A DNA stretch of 64,000 nucleotides from Devosia sp. (GCF_017307495.1 NZ_JAFKHE010000029.1:27959-91958), one strand, 5' to 3'. Positions 7,135 to 16,936 are shown, numbered from the stretch's first letter. The notes: generated from the letters alone by a model not told the origin. Translations and numbers: made by a program.

Positions 7135-9120
7135 ATGTCCGCGACCAAAATCCTTTGGGGACAGATTCTGATCGTCTTCCTCATCGTCCTCTCCACCACC
7201 TGGGGCGCGACCGAATATGTCGCCTGGAGCCTCGGGTTTCAGGCGCAGCTCGGGCCGCCCTGGTTCGCCCTGTTCGGCTGGCCGTTCTACCATCCACCCG
7301 CTTTCTTCTGGTGGTGGTTTTCTTACGATGCCTATGCGCCGGAGATCTTCACCGAGGGCGCGTTCATCGCCGCATCCGGCGGCTTCATCGCCATCGCCGT
7401 CGCCATCGGCATGTCGGTCTGGCGGGCGCGCGAAGCCAAAGACATCGCGACCTATGGCTCGGCGCGCTGGGCCGAGAAGGAAGAGGTGAAGGCCGCGGGG
7501 CTGCTCGATCCCGATGGCGTCGTGCTGGGCCGCTACAGCCAAGAGTATCTGCGCCATGACGGGCCGGAGCATGTGCTGTGCTTCGCGCCGACGCGATCGG
7601 GCAAAGGCGTCGGCCTTGTCGTGCCCTCGCTCCTGACCTGGCCGGGCTCGGCGATCGTCCACGACATCAAGGGCGAGAACTGGACTTTGACATCCGGCTT
7701 CCGCTCGCACCACGGCCGCGTGCTCCTCTTCGATCCGACCAATCCGAAATCCTCGGCCTACAATCCCTTGCTCGAGGTGCGGCGCGGCGAGTGGGAAGTG
7801 CGCGACGTGCAGAACATCGCCGATATTCTGGTCGATCCCGAAGGCAGCCTGGACAAGCGGAACCATTGGGAAAAAACCAGCCATTCGCTTCTGGTCGGCG
7901 CGATCCTCCATGTCCTCTACGCCGAGCCGGAAAAGACGCTCGCCGGTGTCGCCAACTTCCTCTCCGATCCGAAGCGCCCGGTCGAATCCACGCTGCGCGC
8001 CATGATGAAGACCGCCCATCTCGGCGAGGACGGGCCGCATCCCGTCGTCGCCAGCGCGGCGCGCGAGCTGCTGAACAAATCCGACAATGAGCGTTCCGGC
8101 GTCCTGTCCACGGCCATGTCGTTCCTCGGCCTCTACCGCGATCCCGTCGTCGCCGAGGTGACGCGGCGCTGCGACTGGCGCATCAGCGACGTCGTGGGCG
8201 GCGAGCGGCCGACGACGCTCTACCTCGTCGTGCCGCCGTCCGACATCAATCGCACCAAGCCGCTGATCCGGTTGCTGCTGAACCAGATAGGCCGCCGTCT
8301 GACCGAGGATCTACAGGCGAAGGGCGACCGTCACCGGCTGCTCTTGATGCTCGACGAGTTTCCGGCGCTGGGGCGGCTCGACTTCTTCGAGAGCGCGCTT
8401 GCCTTCATGGCGGGTTACGGCCTCAAAGCCTTCCTGATCGCGCAGTCGCTCAACCAGATCGAAAAGGCATACGGCCCGAACAACTCGATCCTCGACAACT
8501 GCCATGTGCGCGTGAGCTTCGCGACCAACGACGAGCGCACCGCCAAGCGCGTGTCCGATGCGCTCGGCACGGCGACCGAGATGAAGGCGATGAAGAACTA
8601 TGCCGGGCATCGGCTCTCGCCCTGGCTCGGCCATCTGATGGTCTCGCGCTCCGAGACCGCCCGCCAGTTGCTGACGCCAGGCGAGATCATGCAGCTCCCG
8701 CCGAGCGACGAGATCGTCATGGTCGCCGGCACCCCCCCGATCCGGGCGAAGAAGGCGCGCTACTATGAGGATGCCCGTTTCCGCGAGCGTCTGCTGTCGC
8801 CGCCCGAACTGAAACGTCTCGACAAGCCTCGCCCCGACGACTGGAGCAGCCTGCCGATCCCGGCGAGGCCGGAGGCGCTGAACGCGCAGTCTGCCGACCT
8901 GTCCGACGACGAAGACACCACCGATTCCGAACGTCGGCTGCAACCGGAACTCAGCCGCGCCAAGCCGGTGGAGAAGAAAGAACCCATCGCCAACGAGTTC
9001 GAGATCGAGCTTCCCGACGACGCCGAGGAGGACGCCGTGCGCAACCGGCGTATGCTTCGCCAGATGCAGGGGGTGGCGCGTCAGGTCTCGCTCGACCCGA
9101 ATGACGGCATGGAGTTGTGA
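7135..9120 (+). CDS. traG: TraG/VirD4-type coupling protein
   Basis: The 661-residue protein has two N-terminal membrane segments (about residues 8-30 and 78-100). An ATPase domain follows, with Walker A in APTRSGKGVG (about 151-160), Walker B in LLLMLDEFPALGRLDF and AFLIAQSLNQI after it. It couples the relaxase-DNA complex to the Trb channel at the inner membrane. The tail after residue 560 is acidic and likely disordered. Length and motifs match full-length TraG of Tn4371-type ICEs. Confidence 0.95.
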   Translation: MSATKILWGQILIVFLIVLSTTWGATEYVAWSLGFQAQLGPPWFALFGWPFYHPPAFFWWWFSYDAYAPEIFTEGAFIAASGGFIAIAVAIGMSVWRAREAKDIATYGSARWAEKEEVKAAGLLDPDGVVLGRYSQEYLRHDGPEHVLCFAPTRSGKGVGLVVPSLLTWPGSAIVHDIKGENWTLTSGFRSHHGRVLLFDPTNPKSSAYNPLLEVRRGEWEVRDVQNIADILVDPEGSLDKRNHWEKTSHSLLVGAILHVLYAEPEKTLAGVANFLSDPKRPVESTLRAMMKTAHLGEDGPHPVVASAARELLNKSDNERSGVLSTAMSFLGLYRDPVVAEVTRRCDWRISDVVGGERPTTLYLVVPPSDINRTKPLIRLLLNQIGRRLTEDLQAKGDRHRLLLMLDEFPALGRLDFFESALAFMAGYGLKAFLIAQSLNQIEKAYGPNNSILDNCHVRVSFATNDERTAKRVSDALGTATEMKAMKNYAGHRLSPWLGHLMVSRSETARQLLTPGEIMQLPPSDEIVMVAGTPPIRAKKARYYEDARFRERLLSPPELKRLDKPRPDDWSSLPIPARPEALNAQSADLSDDEDTTDSERRLQPELSRAKPVEKKEPIANEFEIELPDDAEEDAVRNRRMLRQMQGVARQVSLDPNDGMEL

Positions 9121-9127
9121 GCGCGCC

Positions 9128-9556
9128 ATGACCAGCCATCGGAAAAAGTCGAAGTTCACGGTCTATCTGGACCCCGACGTGACGCAGGCGCTGGCGGATT
9201 TTGCCGCGCGCCGGGATCAATCGCAGTCCATGATCGCCGAGGCAGCGATCGCATCGTTCCTGTCGCCGGACGATGCCGAGCGGCGCGAGGCCGTCGTCGC
9301 CAAGCGCCTCGATCAGATCGACCGCCGCATGACCCGCCTGGAGCGGGATGTCGGCATCGCCGTTGAAACGTTGGCGGTGTTCATCCGCTTCTGGATCACG
9401 ACCACGCCGGCCTTGCCGGAGCCTGCCGCGCAGGCGGCACGCGCCAAGTCAGCCGAGCGGTATGAGGCTTTCATCACCGCGCTCGGCCGGCGCCTCGTCA
9501 AAGGGCCGAAGCTGCGACAGGAGATCCCCGAGGATGTCTCCGAGTCGGAGCCGTGA
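9128..9556 (+). CDS. CopG-like ribbon-helix-helix protein
   Basis: Starting at 9128 the protein is 142 residues. The N-terminal KKSKFTVYLDPDVTQALADF and SQSMIAEAAIASFL segments form the strand-helix-helix of CopG/RHH DNA-binding proteins. The middle is helical and charged, then hydrophobic (residues ~78-97). It sits 7 bases after traG and before the trbB promoter gap, the standard place of this regulator in these ICEs. It probably represses the transfer genes (inference). Confidence 0.82.
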   Translation: MTSHRKKSKFTVYLDPDVTQALADFAARRDQSQSMIAEAAIASFLSPDDAERREAVVAKRLDQIDRRMTRLERDVGIAVETLAVFIRFWITTTPALPEPAAQAARAKSAERYEAFITALGRRLVKGPKLRQEIPEDVSESEP

Positions 9557-9744
9557 CGATCTCGCGCGTCATCTGGTGAGCCCGGCGACGACATCAAGAT
9601 CAGGGCTCTTCCGCCGTTCTCCTGTATTTGCACGCCACACTACTACTACGACCGATACTTGTTGAACCGACCCGATTTCGGGCTCTTTTAATCGACCCCA
9701 TTCCGGGGACTGTCTGTTGCGCCTCGTGAGGAAACGGGGCCGAC
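9557..9744. promoter_or_regulatory. Gap before trbB; probable promoter of the trb operon
   Basis: This is the only gap over 100 bp between traG and the end of the trb genes, so a trb promoter is expected here. A short stem (CCCG at 9673-9676 pairing with CGGG at 9681-9684) followed by CTCTTTT could be a weak terminator. A second CCCC/GGGG stem follows at about 9698-9710. I see no convincing -35/-10 pair. Confidence 0.35.
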
Positions 9745-10725
9745 ATGACCACTTCACACCAGAAGCCGGAGGCGATCCAGCGCGGCGCGCGGATGCTGCG
9801 CACCGCGCTTGGGGCCGCCATCGCGCGATTTCTGGAAGACCCCGCCGTCGTCGAGGTGATGCTGAATCCCGATGGCCGCATCTGGATTGATCGCCTGTCC
9901 GAAGGGCTGGCCGATACGGGCGAGAGGCTGTCGGCCGCCGATGGCGAGCGCATCGTGCGCCTGGTCGCCCATCATGTCGGCGCGGAGGTTCATGCCCGAA
10001 GCCCGCGCGTCTCGGCCGAACTGCCCGAGACGGGGGAACGGTTCGAGGGCCTGTTGCCGCCGGTTGTTGCCGCGCCGGCCTTCGCCATCCGCAAGCCCGC
10101 CGTCGCCGTCTTCACGCTCGACGATTACGTCGCTGCGGGGATCATGGTCGCCGACCAGGCCGTGACGTTACGCGCGGCCGTCGCGGCGCGCGCCAACATC
10201 CTCGTCGCCGGCGGCACCTCGACCGGCAAGACCACGCTGACCAATGCGCTGCTGGCCGAAGTCGCCAAGAGCGCCGATCGCGTCGTCATCATCGAGGACA
10301 CGCGCGAACTCCAGTGCGCCGCGCCGAACCTCGTTTCCATGCGGACCAAGGAAGGCGTCGCCACGCTTTCCGATCTCGTGCGGTCCTCGCTGCGCCTGCG
10401 CCCCGATCGCATCCCCATCGGCGAGGTGCGCGGCGCCGAGGCGCTCGACCTCCTCAAAGCCTGGGGCACCGGCCATCCCGGCGGCGTCGGCACGATCCAC
10501 GCCGGCACCGGCATCGGCGCGCTACGCCGTCTCGAACAGCTCATTCAAGAGGCCGTCGTCACGGTCCCGCGCGCTCTGATCGCCGAGACGATCGACCTCG
10601 TGGCCGTCCTCGCCGGCCGCGGCTCCGCGCGCCGGCTCGCCGAACTCGCCCGCGTCGAAGGGCTCGGCCCGGACGGCGATTACCGCATCACCCCAGCCCA
10701 CCCGACCACAGGAGAACCCGAATGA
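9745..10725 (+). CDS. trbB: TrbB, VirB11-type secretion ATPase
   Basis: The 326-residue protein has Walker A GGTSTGKTT (about residues 156-164), the IIEDTREL segment, and the HPGGVGTIHAGT region typical of VirB11/TrbB hexameric ATPases. It energises pilus assembly and DNA transfer at the inner membrane. The start at 9745 follows GAGGAAA. It overlaps trbC by 4 bases, starting the run trbB-C-D-E-J-K-L-F-G-I. Confidence 0.95.
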   Translation: MTTSHQKPEAIQRGARMLRTALGAAIARFLEDPAVVEVMLNPDGRIWIDRLSEGLADTGERLSAADGERIVRLVAHHVGAEVHARSPRVSAELPETGERFEGLLPPVVAAPAFAIRKPAVAVFTLDDYVAAGIMVADQAVTLRAAVAARANILVAGGTSTGKTTLTNALLAEVAKSADRVVIIEDTRELQCAAPNLVSMRTKEGVATLSDLVRSSLRLRPDRIPIGEVRGAEALDLLKAWGTGHPGGVGTIHAGTGIGALRRLEQLIQEAVVTVPRALIAETIDLVAVLAGRGSARRLAELARVEGLGPDGDYRITPAHPTTGEPE

Positions 10726-11054
10726 TCCGCACGCTTCAACGCGGCCGCCGCATCGTGGCGACCGCCATAACCGCCGTCACTGTCAGCATGATGCTGGCGC
10801 CGGCCGCCCATGCCTCCGGCTCGTCCATGCCGTGGGAAGCGCCCCTTCAGAAAATCCTCCAATCGATCGAAGGCCCGGTGGCCAAGATCGTCGCGGTCAT
10901 CATCATCATTGCCACGGGCCTGGCGCTCGCCTTCGGCGACACGTCCGGCGGCTTCCGCAAGCTGATCCAGATCGTGTTCGGCCTGTCGATCGCCTTCGCG
11001 GCCAGCTCGTTCTTCCTCAGCTTCTTCAGCTTTGGCGGCGGGGCGCTCGTCTGA
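10722..11054 (+). CDS. trbC: TrbC, pilin precursor (VirB2-like)
   Basis: The 110-residue protein has a long leader with a signal-type cleavage region (LAPAAHASG, about residue 28). Two hydrophobic helices follow, around IVAVIIIIATGLALAFG and KLIQIVFGLSIAFAASSFF. This is the TrbC/VirB2 major pilin pattern. TraF (3383-3928) is the likely maturation peptidase. The gene starts in the trbB stop, and its own stop overlaps trbD. Confidence 0.92.
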   Translation: MIRTLQRGRRIVATAITAVTVSMMLAPAAHASGSSMPWEAPLQKILQSIEGPVAKIVAVIIIIATGLALAFGDTSGGFRKLIQIVFGLSIAFAASSFFLSFFSFGGGALV

Positions 11055-11332
11055 TGGCGGTCGCCTTCGAGCAATTGGATGTGCCGGGATTCACCGTCCC
11101 GGTTCACCGCGCACTGACCGAGCACATCCTGCTCGGCGGTGCGCCGCGCTCTATCGCGATCCTCAACGGGACGCTGGCCGGGGCCGTGGGCCTCGGCCTG
11201 CGCCTCTGGCTGGTCGGCATCGCCATCTGGGCCATCGGTCATGTCGCGGCGGTCTGGGCCGCCAGGCGCGATCCCCAATTCGTCGAGGTCGGCCGACGCC
11301 ATCTGCGCGTCCCGGCTTTTCTCGCGGTCTGA
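11054..11332 (+). CDS. trbD: TrbD, VirB3-like inner-membrane protein
   Basis: The 92-residue protein contains PGFTVPVHRALTEHILLGG and a hydrophobic helix pair around residues 35-68, the TrbD/VirB3 layout. It starts in the last base of the trbC stop codon and is followed 12 bases later by trbE. VirB3-type proteins work with the VirB4 ATPase, which matches the gene order. Confidence 0.9.
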   Translation: MAVAFEQLDVPGFTVPVHRALTEHILLGGAPRSIAILNGTLAGAVGLGLRLWLVGIAIWAIGHVAAVWAARRDPQFVEVGRRHLRVPAFLAV

Positions 11333-11344
11333 GGGGGCGTCGCC

Positions 11345-13783
11345 ATGATGAATCTCTCCGAATATCGCCGCACCGCTGCCCGCCTTGCCGACTATCTGCC
11401 CTGGGCCGCGCTGGTCGGCCCCGGCGTCATCGTGAACAAGGACGGATCGTTCCAGCGCACCGCGCGCTTCCGCGGTCCCGATCTCGATAGCGCCGTCGCG
11501 GCCGAGCTGGTCGCCGTCGCCGGTCGCATCAACAACGCCTTCCGCCGTCTCGGCTCGGGTTGGAGCATCTTTGTCGAGGCGCAGCGCAGCGAAGCCGCGA
11601 CCTATCCCGACAGCACGTTTCCCGATCCGGCCTCCGGCCTGGTGGAAGAGGAACGCAAGGCCGACTTCGAGGAAGCCGGCATCCATTTCGTGTCGGACTA
11701 TTTCCTGACCATCCTCTATCTGCCGCCGGCCGAGGACGCCGCCCGGGCCGAAACCTGGCTCTACGAGGGCCGCGAGCAATCCGGCGTCGATCCCCATGAG
11801 GTGATGCGCGGGTTCATCGACCGCACCGATCGCGTGCTCGCGCTGCTCGACGGCTTCATGCCCGAATGCGGCTGGCTCGATGACACGGAGACGCTGACCT
11901 ATCTCCATTCGGCGGTTTCAACCAAGCGGCATCGCGTCCGCGTTCCCGAAACGCCGATCTATCTCGATGCGCTGCTCGCCGACCAGCCGCTGACCGGCGG
12001 CCTCGAACCGCGCCTTGGCGACCAGCATCTTCGCGTCCTCACCGTCATCGGCTTTCCGACCGCGACGACGCCCGGCCTGCTCGACGATCTCAACCGGCTG
12101 GCCTTTCCCTATCGCTGGTCGACCCGCGCGATCCTGCTCGACAAGACCGACGCGACCAAACTGCTGACCAAGATCCGGCGGCAATGGTTCGCCAAGCGCA
12201 AGTCGATCGCTGCCATCCTCAAGGAAGTTCTGACCAACGAAGCCTCGGCGCTGGTGGACACCGATGCGTCCAACAAGGCGGCCGACGCCGACATGGCCTT
12301 GCAGGAACTGGGTCAGGACGTGGCGGGCATGGCCTATGTCACCGCGACGATCGTGGTGTGGGACGCCGATCCGCGCCTTGCCGACGAGAAACTCCGCCTT
12401 GTCGAGAAGGTCATCCAGGGCCGCGACTTCACGGCCATGGTCGAGACGGTCAACGCGGTGGACGCATGGCTCGGCAGTCTGCCCGGCCACGCCTACGCCA
12501 ACGTCCGCCAGCCCCCCATCAGCACTTTGAATCTCGCCCACATGATACCGCTGTCGGCGGTGTGGGCGGGGCCGGAACGGGACGAGCATTTCGGTGCGCC
12601 CCCCTTGCTTTACGGCAAGACCGAAGGCTCGACCCCGTTCCGGTTATCCCTCCACGTCGGCGATGTCGGCCACACCCTCGTCGTCGGCCCGACTGGCGCG
12701 GGCAAGAGCGTGTTGCTCGCGCTGATGGCGCTCCAGTTCCGGCGCTATGATCGCAGCCAGGTGTTCGCCTTCGACTTCGGCGGCTCGATCCGCGCCGCAG
12801 CCCTCGCCATGGGCGGCGACTGGCACGATCTCGGCGGCGGGCTGACAGAGGGCGACGACTTCTCCGTCTCGCTTCAGCCGCTCGCGCGCATCCACGATAC
12901 CTATGAGCGTGCCTGGGCCGCCGACTGGATCGTCGCGATCCTGACCCGTGAAGCAATCCAGATCACGCCGGAAGTGAAGGAGCACATTTGGACCGCGCTG
13001 ACGTCGCTGGCCTCGGCGCCGGTCGAGGAACGCACGATCACCGGCCTGTCGGTGCTGCTCCAGTCCAACGACATCAAGCAGGCGCTCCGGCCTTATTGCG
13101 TCGGCGGGGCCTATGGTCGGCTGCTCGACGCGGAGGTCGAGCAACTCGGCTCGTCCGCCGTGCAGGCGTTCGAGATCGAGGGGCTGGTCGGCACAGGTGC
13201 GGCGCCCGCCGTGCTTTCCTATCTCTTCCATCGGATCGGCGACCGGCTCGATGGACGGCCGACGTTGCTTATCATCGACGAGGGCTGGCTGGCGCTGGAC
13301 GATGAAGGCTTTGCCGGCCAGCTCCGCGAATGGCTGAAGACGCTGCGCAAGAAGAACGCATCGGTGATCTTCGCCACGCAGTCGCTATCCGACATCGACA
13401 ATTCGAGCATCGCGCCGGCCATCATCGAAAGCTGCCCGACGCGCCTCCTGTTGCCGAACGAGCGCGCGATCGAGCCGCAGATCACGGCCATCTATCGCCG
13501 CTTCGGTCTCAATGACAGGCAGATCGAAATCCTCGCGCGGGCCACGCCCAAGCGGGATTATTACTGCCAGTCACGGCGCGGCAACCGCCTGTTCGAGCTG
13601 GGCCTGTCCGAACTCGGCCTCGCGCTCTGCGCCGCATCCTCAAAATCCGACCAGACCCTGATCGCCAACCTCGTCGCCGAACACGGCCGCGACGGCTTCC
13701 TCGCCGCGTGGCTGCGCGCCCGCGACGTGGGCTGGGCTGTCGACCTCATCCCAACTTTTCCCACCGCAGCAAAGGAGTCCTGA
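11345..13783 (+). CDS. trbE: TrbE, VirB4-type secretion ATPase
   Basis: The 812-residue protein has a CagE/TrbE N-terminal half and an ATPase C-terminal half. Walker A is GPTGAGKSVLL (from residue 448) and Walker B is LLIIDEGWLAL (about 640). The FATQSLSDI segment follows. It is the largest energy-providing subunit of the type IV channel. There are two consecutive ATG codons at the start (11345 and 11348); either is possible. It is full length with no disruption. Confidence 0.95.
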   Translation: MMNLSEYRRTAARLADYLPWAALVGPGVIVNKDGSFQRTARFRGPDLDSAVAAELVAVAGRINNAFRRLGSGWSIFVEAQRSEAATYPDSTFPDPASGLVEEERKADFEEAGIHFVSDYFLTILYLPPAEDAARAETWLYEGREQSGVDPHEVMRGFIDRTDRVLALLDGFMPECGWLDDTETLTYLHSAVSTKRHRVRVPETPIYLDALLADQPLTGGLEPRLGDQHLRVLTVIGFPTATTPGLLDDLNRLAFPYRWSTRAILLDKTDATKLLTKIRRQWFAKRKSIAAILKEVLTNEASALVDTDASNKAADADMALQELGQDVAGMAYVTATIVVWDADPRLADEKLRLVEKVIQGRDFTAMVETVNAVDAWLGSLPGHAYANVRQPPISTLNLAHMIPLSAVWAGPERDEHFGAPPLLYGKTEGSTPFRLSLHVGDVGHTLVVGPTGAGKSVLLALMALQFRRYDRSQVFAFDFGGSIRAAALAMGGDWHDLGGGLTEGDDFSVSLQPLARIHDTYERAWAADWIVAILTREAIQITPEVKEHIWTALTSLASAPVEERTITGLSVLLQSNDIKQALRPYCVGGAYGRLLDAEVEQLGSSAVQAFEIEGLVGTGAAPAVLSYLFHRIGDRLDGRPTLLIIDEGWLALDDEGFAGQLREWLKTLRKKNASVIFATQSLSDIDNSSIAPAIIESCPTRLLLPNERAIEPQITAIYRRFGLNDRQIEILARATPKRDYYCQSRRGNRLFELGLSELGLALCAASSKSDQTLIANLVAEHGRDGFLAAWLRARDVGWAVDLIPTFPTAAKES

Positions 13784-13785
13784 CT

Positions 13786-14553
13786 ATGATTACCCTTCGT
13801 TTCCGCTCGCGCGCCATGGCGCTCGCCGCGTCCATGCTGGCGGCCGCGCCGCTCGCACTCTCGCCGATGGTGGCGACGCCCGCTCACGCCATCATCGTCT
13901 TCGATCCCTCCAACTATGCGCAAAACGTCCTGACCGCCGCGCGCACGCTGGAGCAGATCACCAACCAGATCACCTCGCTCCAGAACGAAGCTCAGATGCT
14001 CATCAACCAGGCGAAGAACCTGGCGAGCCTGCCTTACTCGGCGCTTCAGACCTTGCAGCAGAACGTGCAGCGCACGCAGCAGCTTCTCCAGCAGGCCCAG
14101 GGCATTGCCTTCAATGTCCAGCAGATTGACCAGATGTTCAGCCAGAAATACGGCAACGTCTCCATGTCGACGAGCGACAAGCAGATGGTCGCCGACGCCC
14201 GCTCGCGCTGGCAGAACACCGTCGGCGGCTTGCAGGACGCCATGCGCGTGCAGGCCGGTGTCGTCTCGAACATCGACAGCAACCGGACGCAGATGTCGGC
14301 GCTGGTCAGCCAGAGCCAGGGCGCGACCGGCGCGCTTCAGGCGACGCAAGCCGGCAATCAGATCCTCGCCCTGCAATCGCAGCAGCTTTCGGATCTCGTG
14401 GCGCTGCTCGCCTCCAACGGCCGCGCCAGCGCGCTCACCGAGGCCGAACGCAGCGCCGCCGCCGAACAGGGCCGCGAACAGCGTCGCCGCTTCCTGACGC
14501 CGGGCTCGGGCTACCAGCCCGGCAACGCCCAGATCTTCAACAGCGGCAAGTAA
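13786..14553 (+). CDS. trbJ: TrbJ, VirB5-like pilus-associated protein
   Basis: The 255-residue protein has a signal peptide (MALAASMLAAAPLALSPM to ATPAHA, about residue 36). A glutamine-rich helical body follows, with NVLTAARTLEQITNQI and QNEAQMLINQAKNLAS. This is typical of TrbJ/VirB5 periplasmic or pilus-tip proteins. The start at 13786 follows AAAGGAG. An upstream in-frame start lies inside trbE and would remove the signal peptide from the N-terminus. Confidence 0.9.
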   Translation: MITLRFRSRAMALAASMLAAAPLALSPMVATPAHAIIVFDPSNYAQNVLTAARTLEQITNQITSLQNEAQMLINQAKNLASLPYSALQTLQQNVQRTQQLLQQAQGIAFNVQQIDQMFSQKYGNVSMSTSDKQMVADARSRWQNTVGGLQDAMRVQAGVVSNIDSNRTQMSALVSQSQGATGALQATQAGNQILALQSQQLSDLVALLASNGRASALTEAERSAAAEQGREQRRRFLTPGSGYQPGNAQIFNSGK

Positions 14554-14573
14554 GCGCCGGAAGGAGCAGGCTT

Positions 14574-14879
14574 ATGGACGGCAAGATGCTGGCCCGGCTG
14601 GGCGCTATTGTATTCGTCGCCATCGCCGTCACGGCGACGGCGATCGAAATGACCCGTAGAGAGGACGCGCCAGCACCGCCGTCGGCGCGTCAGCTTCAGC
14701 CCGAAGGCGATCCGCTGCGCGAGAGCCAGCGCCGGTGCCAGCAACTTGGTCAACAGGCCGCGAGCGATGCGGAATGTCTGCGCGTCTGGGCCGAAACCCG
14801 CGACCGCTTTCTCGGCCACGCGCCTGCGCCGGTCGCTCCGGTCGCACCGGCGGCGCCCGCCGCAGCCGAAGGGCGGTGA
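14574..14879 (+). CDS. trbK: TrbK-like putative entry-exclusion protein
   Basis: The 101-residue protein has an N-terminal membrane anchor (residues ~7-24). A small domain follows with two cysteines (ESQRRCQQLG and DAECLRVWAETRDRFLG), then an Ala/Pro tail. It matches the alternative TrbK type found between trbJ and trbL in alphaproteobacterial ICEs. RP4 TrbK is a lipoprotein that blocks entry of a second copy; this protein has no lipobox, so exclusion is inferred from family and position. Confidence 0.78.
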   Translation: MDGKMLARLGAIVFVAIAVTATAIEMTRREDAPAPPSARQLQPEGDPLRESQRRCQQLGQQAASDAECLRVWAETRDRFLGHAPAPVAPVAPAAPAAAEGR

Positions 14880-14882
14880 GCC

Positions 14883-16250
14883 ATGGGCGGCGCAGGCGTC
14901 ATCGATAATTTCCTCGGCGTATTCACCAAATACATCGACTCGGGCTTCGGCCTTCTATCCGGCGAAGTCGCGTTCATCGCGACCACGCTCATCGTCATCG
15001 ACGTGACGCTCGCCGCGCTGTTCTGGTCGTGGGCCGGCGATGACGACATCATCGCACGTCTCGTCAAGAAGACGCTGTTCGTCGGCGTCTTCGCCTATCT
15101 CATCGGCAACTGGAACAATCTCGCGAAGATCGTCTTCGATAGCTTCGCCGGGCTTGGCCTGAAGGCGAGCGGTACGGGCTTCTCGACCGCCGACCTGATG
15201 CGCCCCGGTAAGGTCGCGCAAACCGGCCTCGATGCCGCCCGGCCGCTGCTTGAAGCGATCTCGCCGCTGATGGGCTGGATCTCGGTCTTCGAGAACCTGA
15301 TCCAGATCGTGTGCCTGCTGTTTGCCTGGGCGCTCGTGATCCTCGCCTTCTTCATCCTGGCGATCCAGCTCTTCGTCACGCTGATCGAGTTCAAGCTTTC
15401 GACGCTCGCCGGATTCGTTCTCATTCCGTTCGGTCTCTTCGGGAAGACCGCCTTCATGGCCGAGCGCGTGCTTGGCAACGTCATTTCCAGCGGCATCAAG
15501 GTTCTGGTCCTTGCCGTCATCATCGGTATCGGCTCGACGCTGTTCGGCGAGTTCACCAAGGGCTTCGGCGGCACGACCCCGACCGTCGATGACGCCATGG
15601 CGATCGTGCTCGCCGCGCTCTCATTGCTCGGCCTCGGCATCTTCGGTCCCGGCATCGCCAACGGTCTCGTCTCTGGCGGCCCGCAGCTCGGTGCTGGCGC
15701 TGCCGTGGGGACCGGCCTTGCCGTCGGCGGCGCAGCCCTTGCGGCAGGCGGTGCGGCGGGTCTCGCCATCAAGGGCGGATCGGCGGCGCTCTCCGGTGGC
15801 GCTGCCGTTGCCCGCGGCGGCGCGACGGCGGCAGGCTCGGCATCGGCGGCCTATTCGCTCGGCTCCGTGGGGCAGTCGGGTGCGGCAGGCGTCGTCTCCG
15901 GCATGGGCGGCGTTGCCCGCGCCGCAGGCTCGGCCGCCGTCTCACCGCTGAAGCGCGCGGTGGCGCGCGCCTCGGAAAGCATGAAATCCAGCTTCTCCGA
16001 TGGCGCCAAGGCCGGCTTCGGTGCGACCGGCGGCTCCTCGACCATGGGAACGGTCGGCGGTGGTCCGCAGGACGCCGAAGCCGCGTCCACGCCGGCAGCC
16101 ACGGCAGGAGGCACCCCGGAATGGGCCAAGCGCATGAAGCGCGGCCAGCATCTTTCTCACGGCGTCAGCGCCGCCGCCCATGCCGTCCGTTCCGGCGACA
16201 GCCACGGCTCCGGTTCTTCCGTCAACCTCTCTGAAAGCGACCGCTCATGA
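14883..16250 (+). CDS. trbL: TrbL, VirB6-like polytopic membrane protein
   Basis: The 455-residue protein has five or more hydrophobic segments between residues ~20 and 280 (for example ALVILAFFILAIQLFVTLIE and AIVLAALSLLGLGIFGPGI). A Gly/Ala/Ser-rich hydrophilic tail of about 170 residues follows, as in TrbL/VirB6. It forms part of the inner-membrane channel. The stop overlaps trbF by 4 bases. Confidence 0.93.
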   Translation: MGGAGVIDNFLGVFTKYIDSGFGLLSGEVAFIATTLIVIDVTLAALFWSWAGDDDIIARLVKKTLFVGVFAYLIGNWNNLAKIVFDSFAGLGLKASGTGFSTADLMRPGKVAQTGLDAARPLLEAISPLMGWISVFENLIQIVCLLFAWALVILAFFILAIQLFVTLIEFKLSTLAGFVLIPFGLFGKTAFMAERVLGNVISSGIKVLVLAVIIGIGSTLFGEFTKGFGGTTPTVDDAMAIVLAALSLLGLGIFGPGIANGLVSGGPQLGAGAAVGTGLAVGGAALAAGGAAGLAIKGGSAALSGGAAVARGGATAAGSASAAYSLGSVGQSGAAGVVSGMGGVARAAGSAAVSPLKRAVARASESMKSSFSDGAKAGFGATGGSSTMGTVGGGPQDAEAASTPAATAGGTPEWAKRMKRGQHLSHGVSAAAHAVRSGDSHGSGSSVNLSESDRS

Positions 16251-16936
16251 ACATCTTCAAAAGGCCCGCCGTGCATTACGGCAAGACGCCCGAACCCGAG
16301 ACGCCTTACCAGAAGGCCGCGCAGGTCTGGGACGACCGCATCGGCTCGGCCCGCGTGCAGGCCAAGAACTGGCGATACATGGCCTTCGGCTCGCTGATCC
16401 TCTCGGCCGGTTTCGCCGGGGCGCTCGTCATCCAGTCGGCGCGCGGAACCGTCGTGCCCTGGGTGGTGCAAGTCGACAAGCTCGGCCAGGCGCAGAGCAT
16501 CGCGCCGGCCACCGCCGACTATCGCCCGACCGATCCGCAGATCGCCTGGCATCTGGCCCGCTTCATTGAGCAGGTCCGCTCGATCCCGGCCGATCCGATC
16601 ATCGTTCGCCAGAACTGGCTTCGCGCCTATGAGTGGACGACCGACCGCGGCGCGGGCGCGCTCAACGACTATGCCCGCACCAACGATCCCTTCACCAAGG
16701 TCGGGAAGCAGCAGATCGCCGTCGACGTCTCCAGCGTCATCCGCGCCTCGCCGGATTCCTTCCGCGTTGCCTGGACGGAGCGGCAGTTCGAGAACGGCGT
16801 GCTTGCGAGAACGGAGCGGTGGACGGCGATCTTGACCATCACCCTCCAGCCGCCCCGAGACGCCGAGCGGCTGAAAGCCAATCCGCTCGGCATCTACGTC
16901 AATGCGATTAACTGGTCGCGGGAGCTGAGCCAATGA
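16247..16936 (+). CDS. trbF: TrbF, VirB8-like channel component
   Basis: The 229-residue protein has a short cytoplasmic N-terminus, one membrane helix (about residues 43-64) and a periplasmic domain with VVPWVVQVDKLGQAQ and ARFIEQVRSIPADP. This is the TrbF/VirB8 layout. It overlaps trbL and trbG by 4 bases each. VirB8-type proteins are assembly nuclei of the channel. Confidence 0.93.
   Translation: MNIFKRPAVHYGKTPEPETPYQKAAQVWDDRIGSARVQAKNWRYMAFGSLILSAGFAGALVIQSARGTVVPWVVQVDKLGQAQSIAPATADYRPTDPQIAWHLARFIEQVRSIPADPIIVRQNWLRAYEWTTDRGAGALNDYARTNDPFTKVGKQQIAVDVSSVIRASPDSFRVAWTERQFENGVLARTERWTAILTITLQPPRDAERLKANPLGIYVNAINWSRELSQ

Noticed and set aside
6139..8040. 633-residue open frame antisense to the relaxase and traG
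   Set aside because: It mirrors two certain genes, has no recognisable motif and is explained by high GC with few stop codons on the reverse strand.
10847..11908. 353-residue open frame antisense to trbC/trbD/trbE
   Set aside because: Reverse shadow of overlapping trb genes; no domain and no ribosome-binding site.
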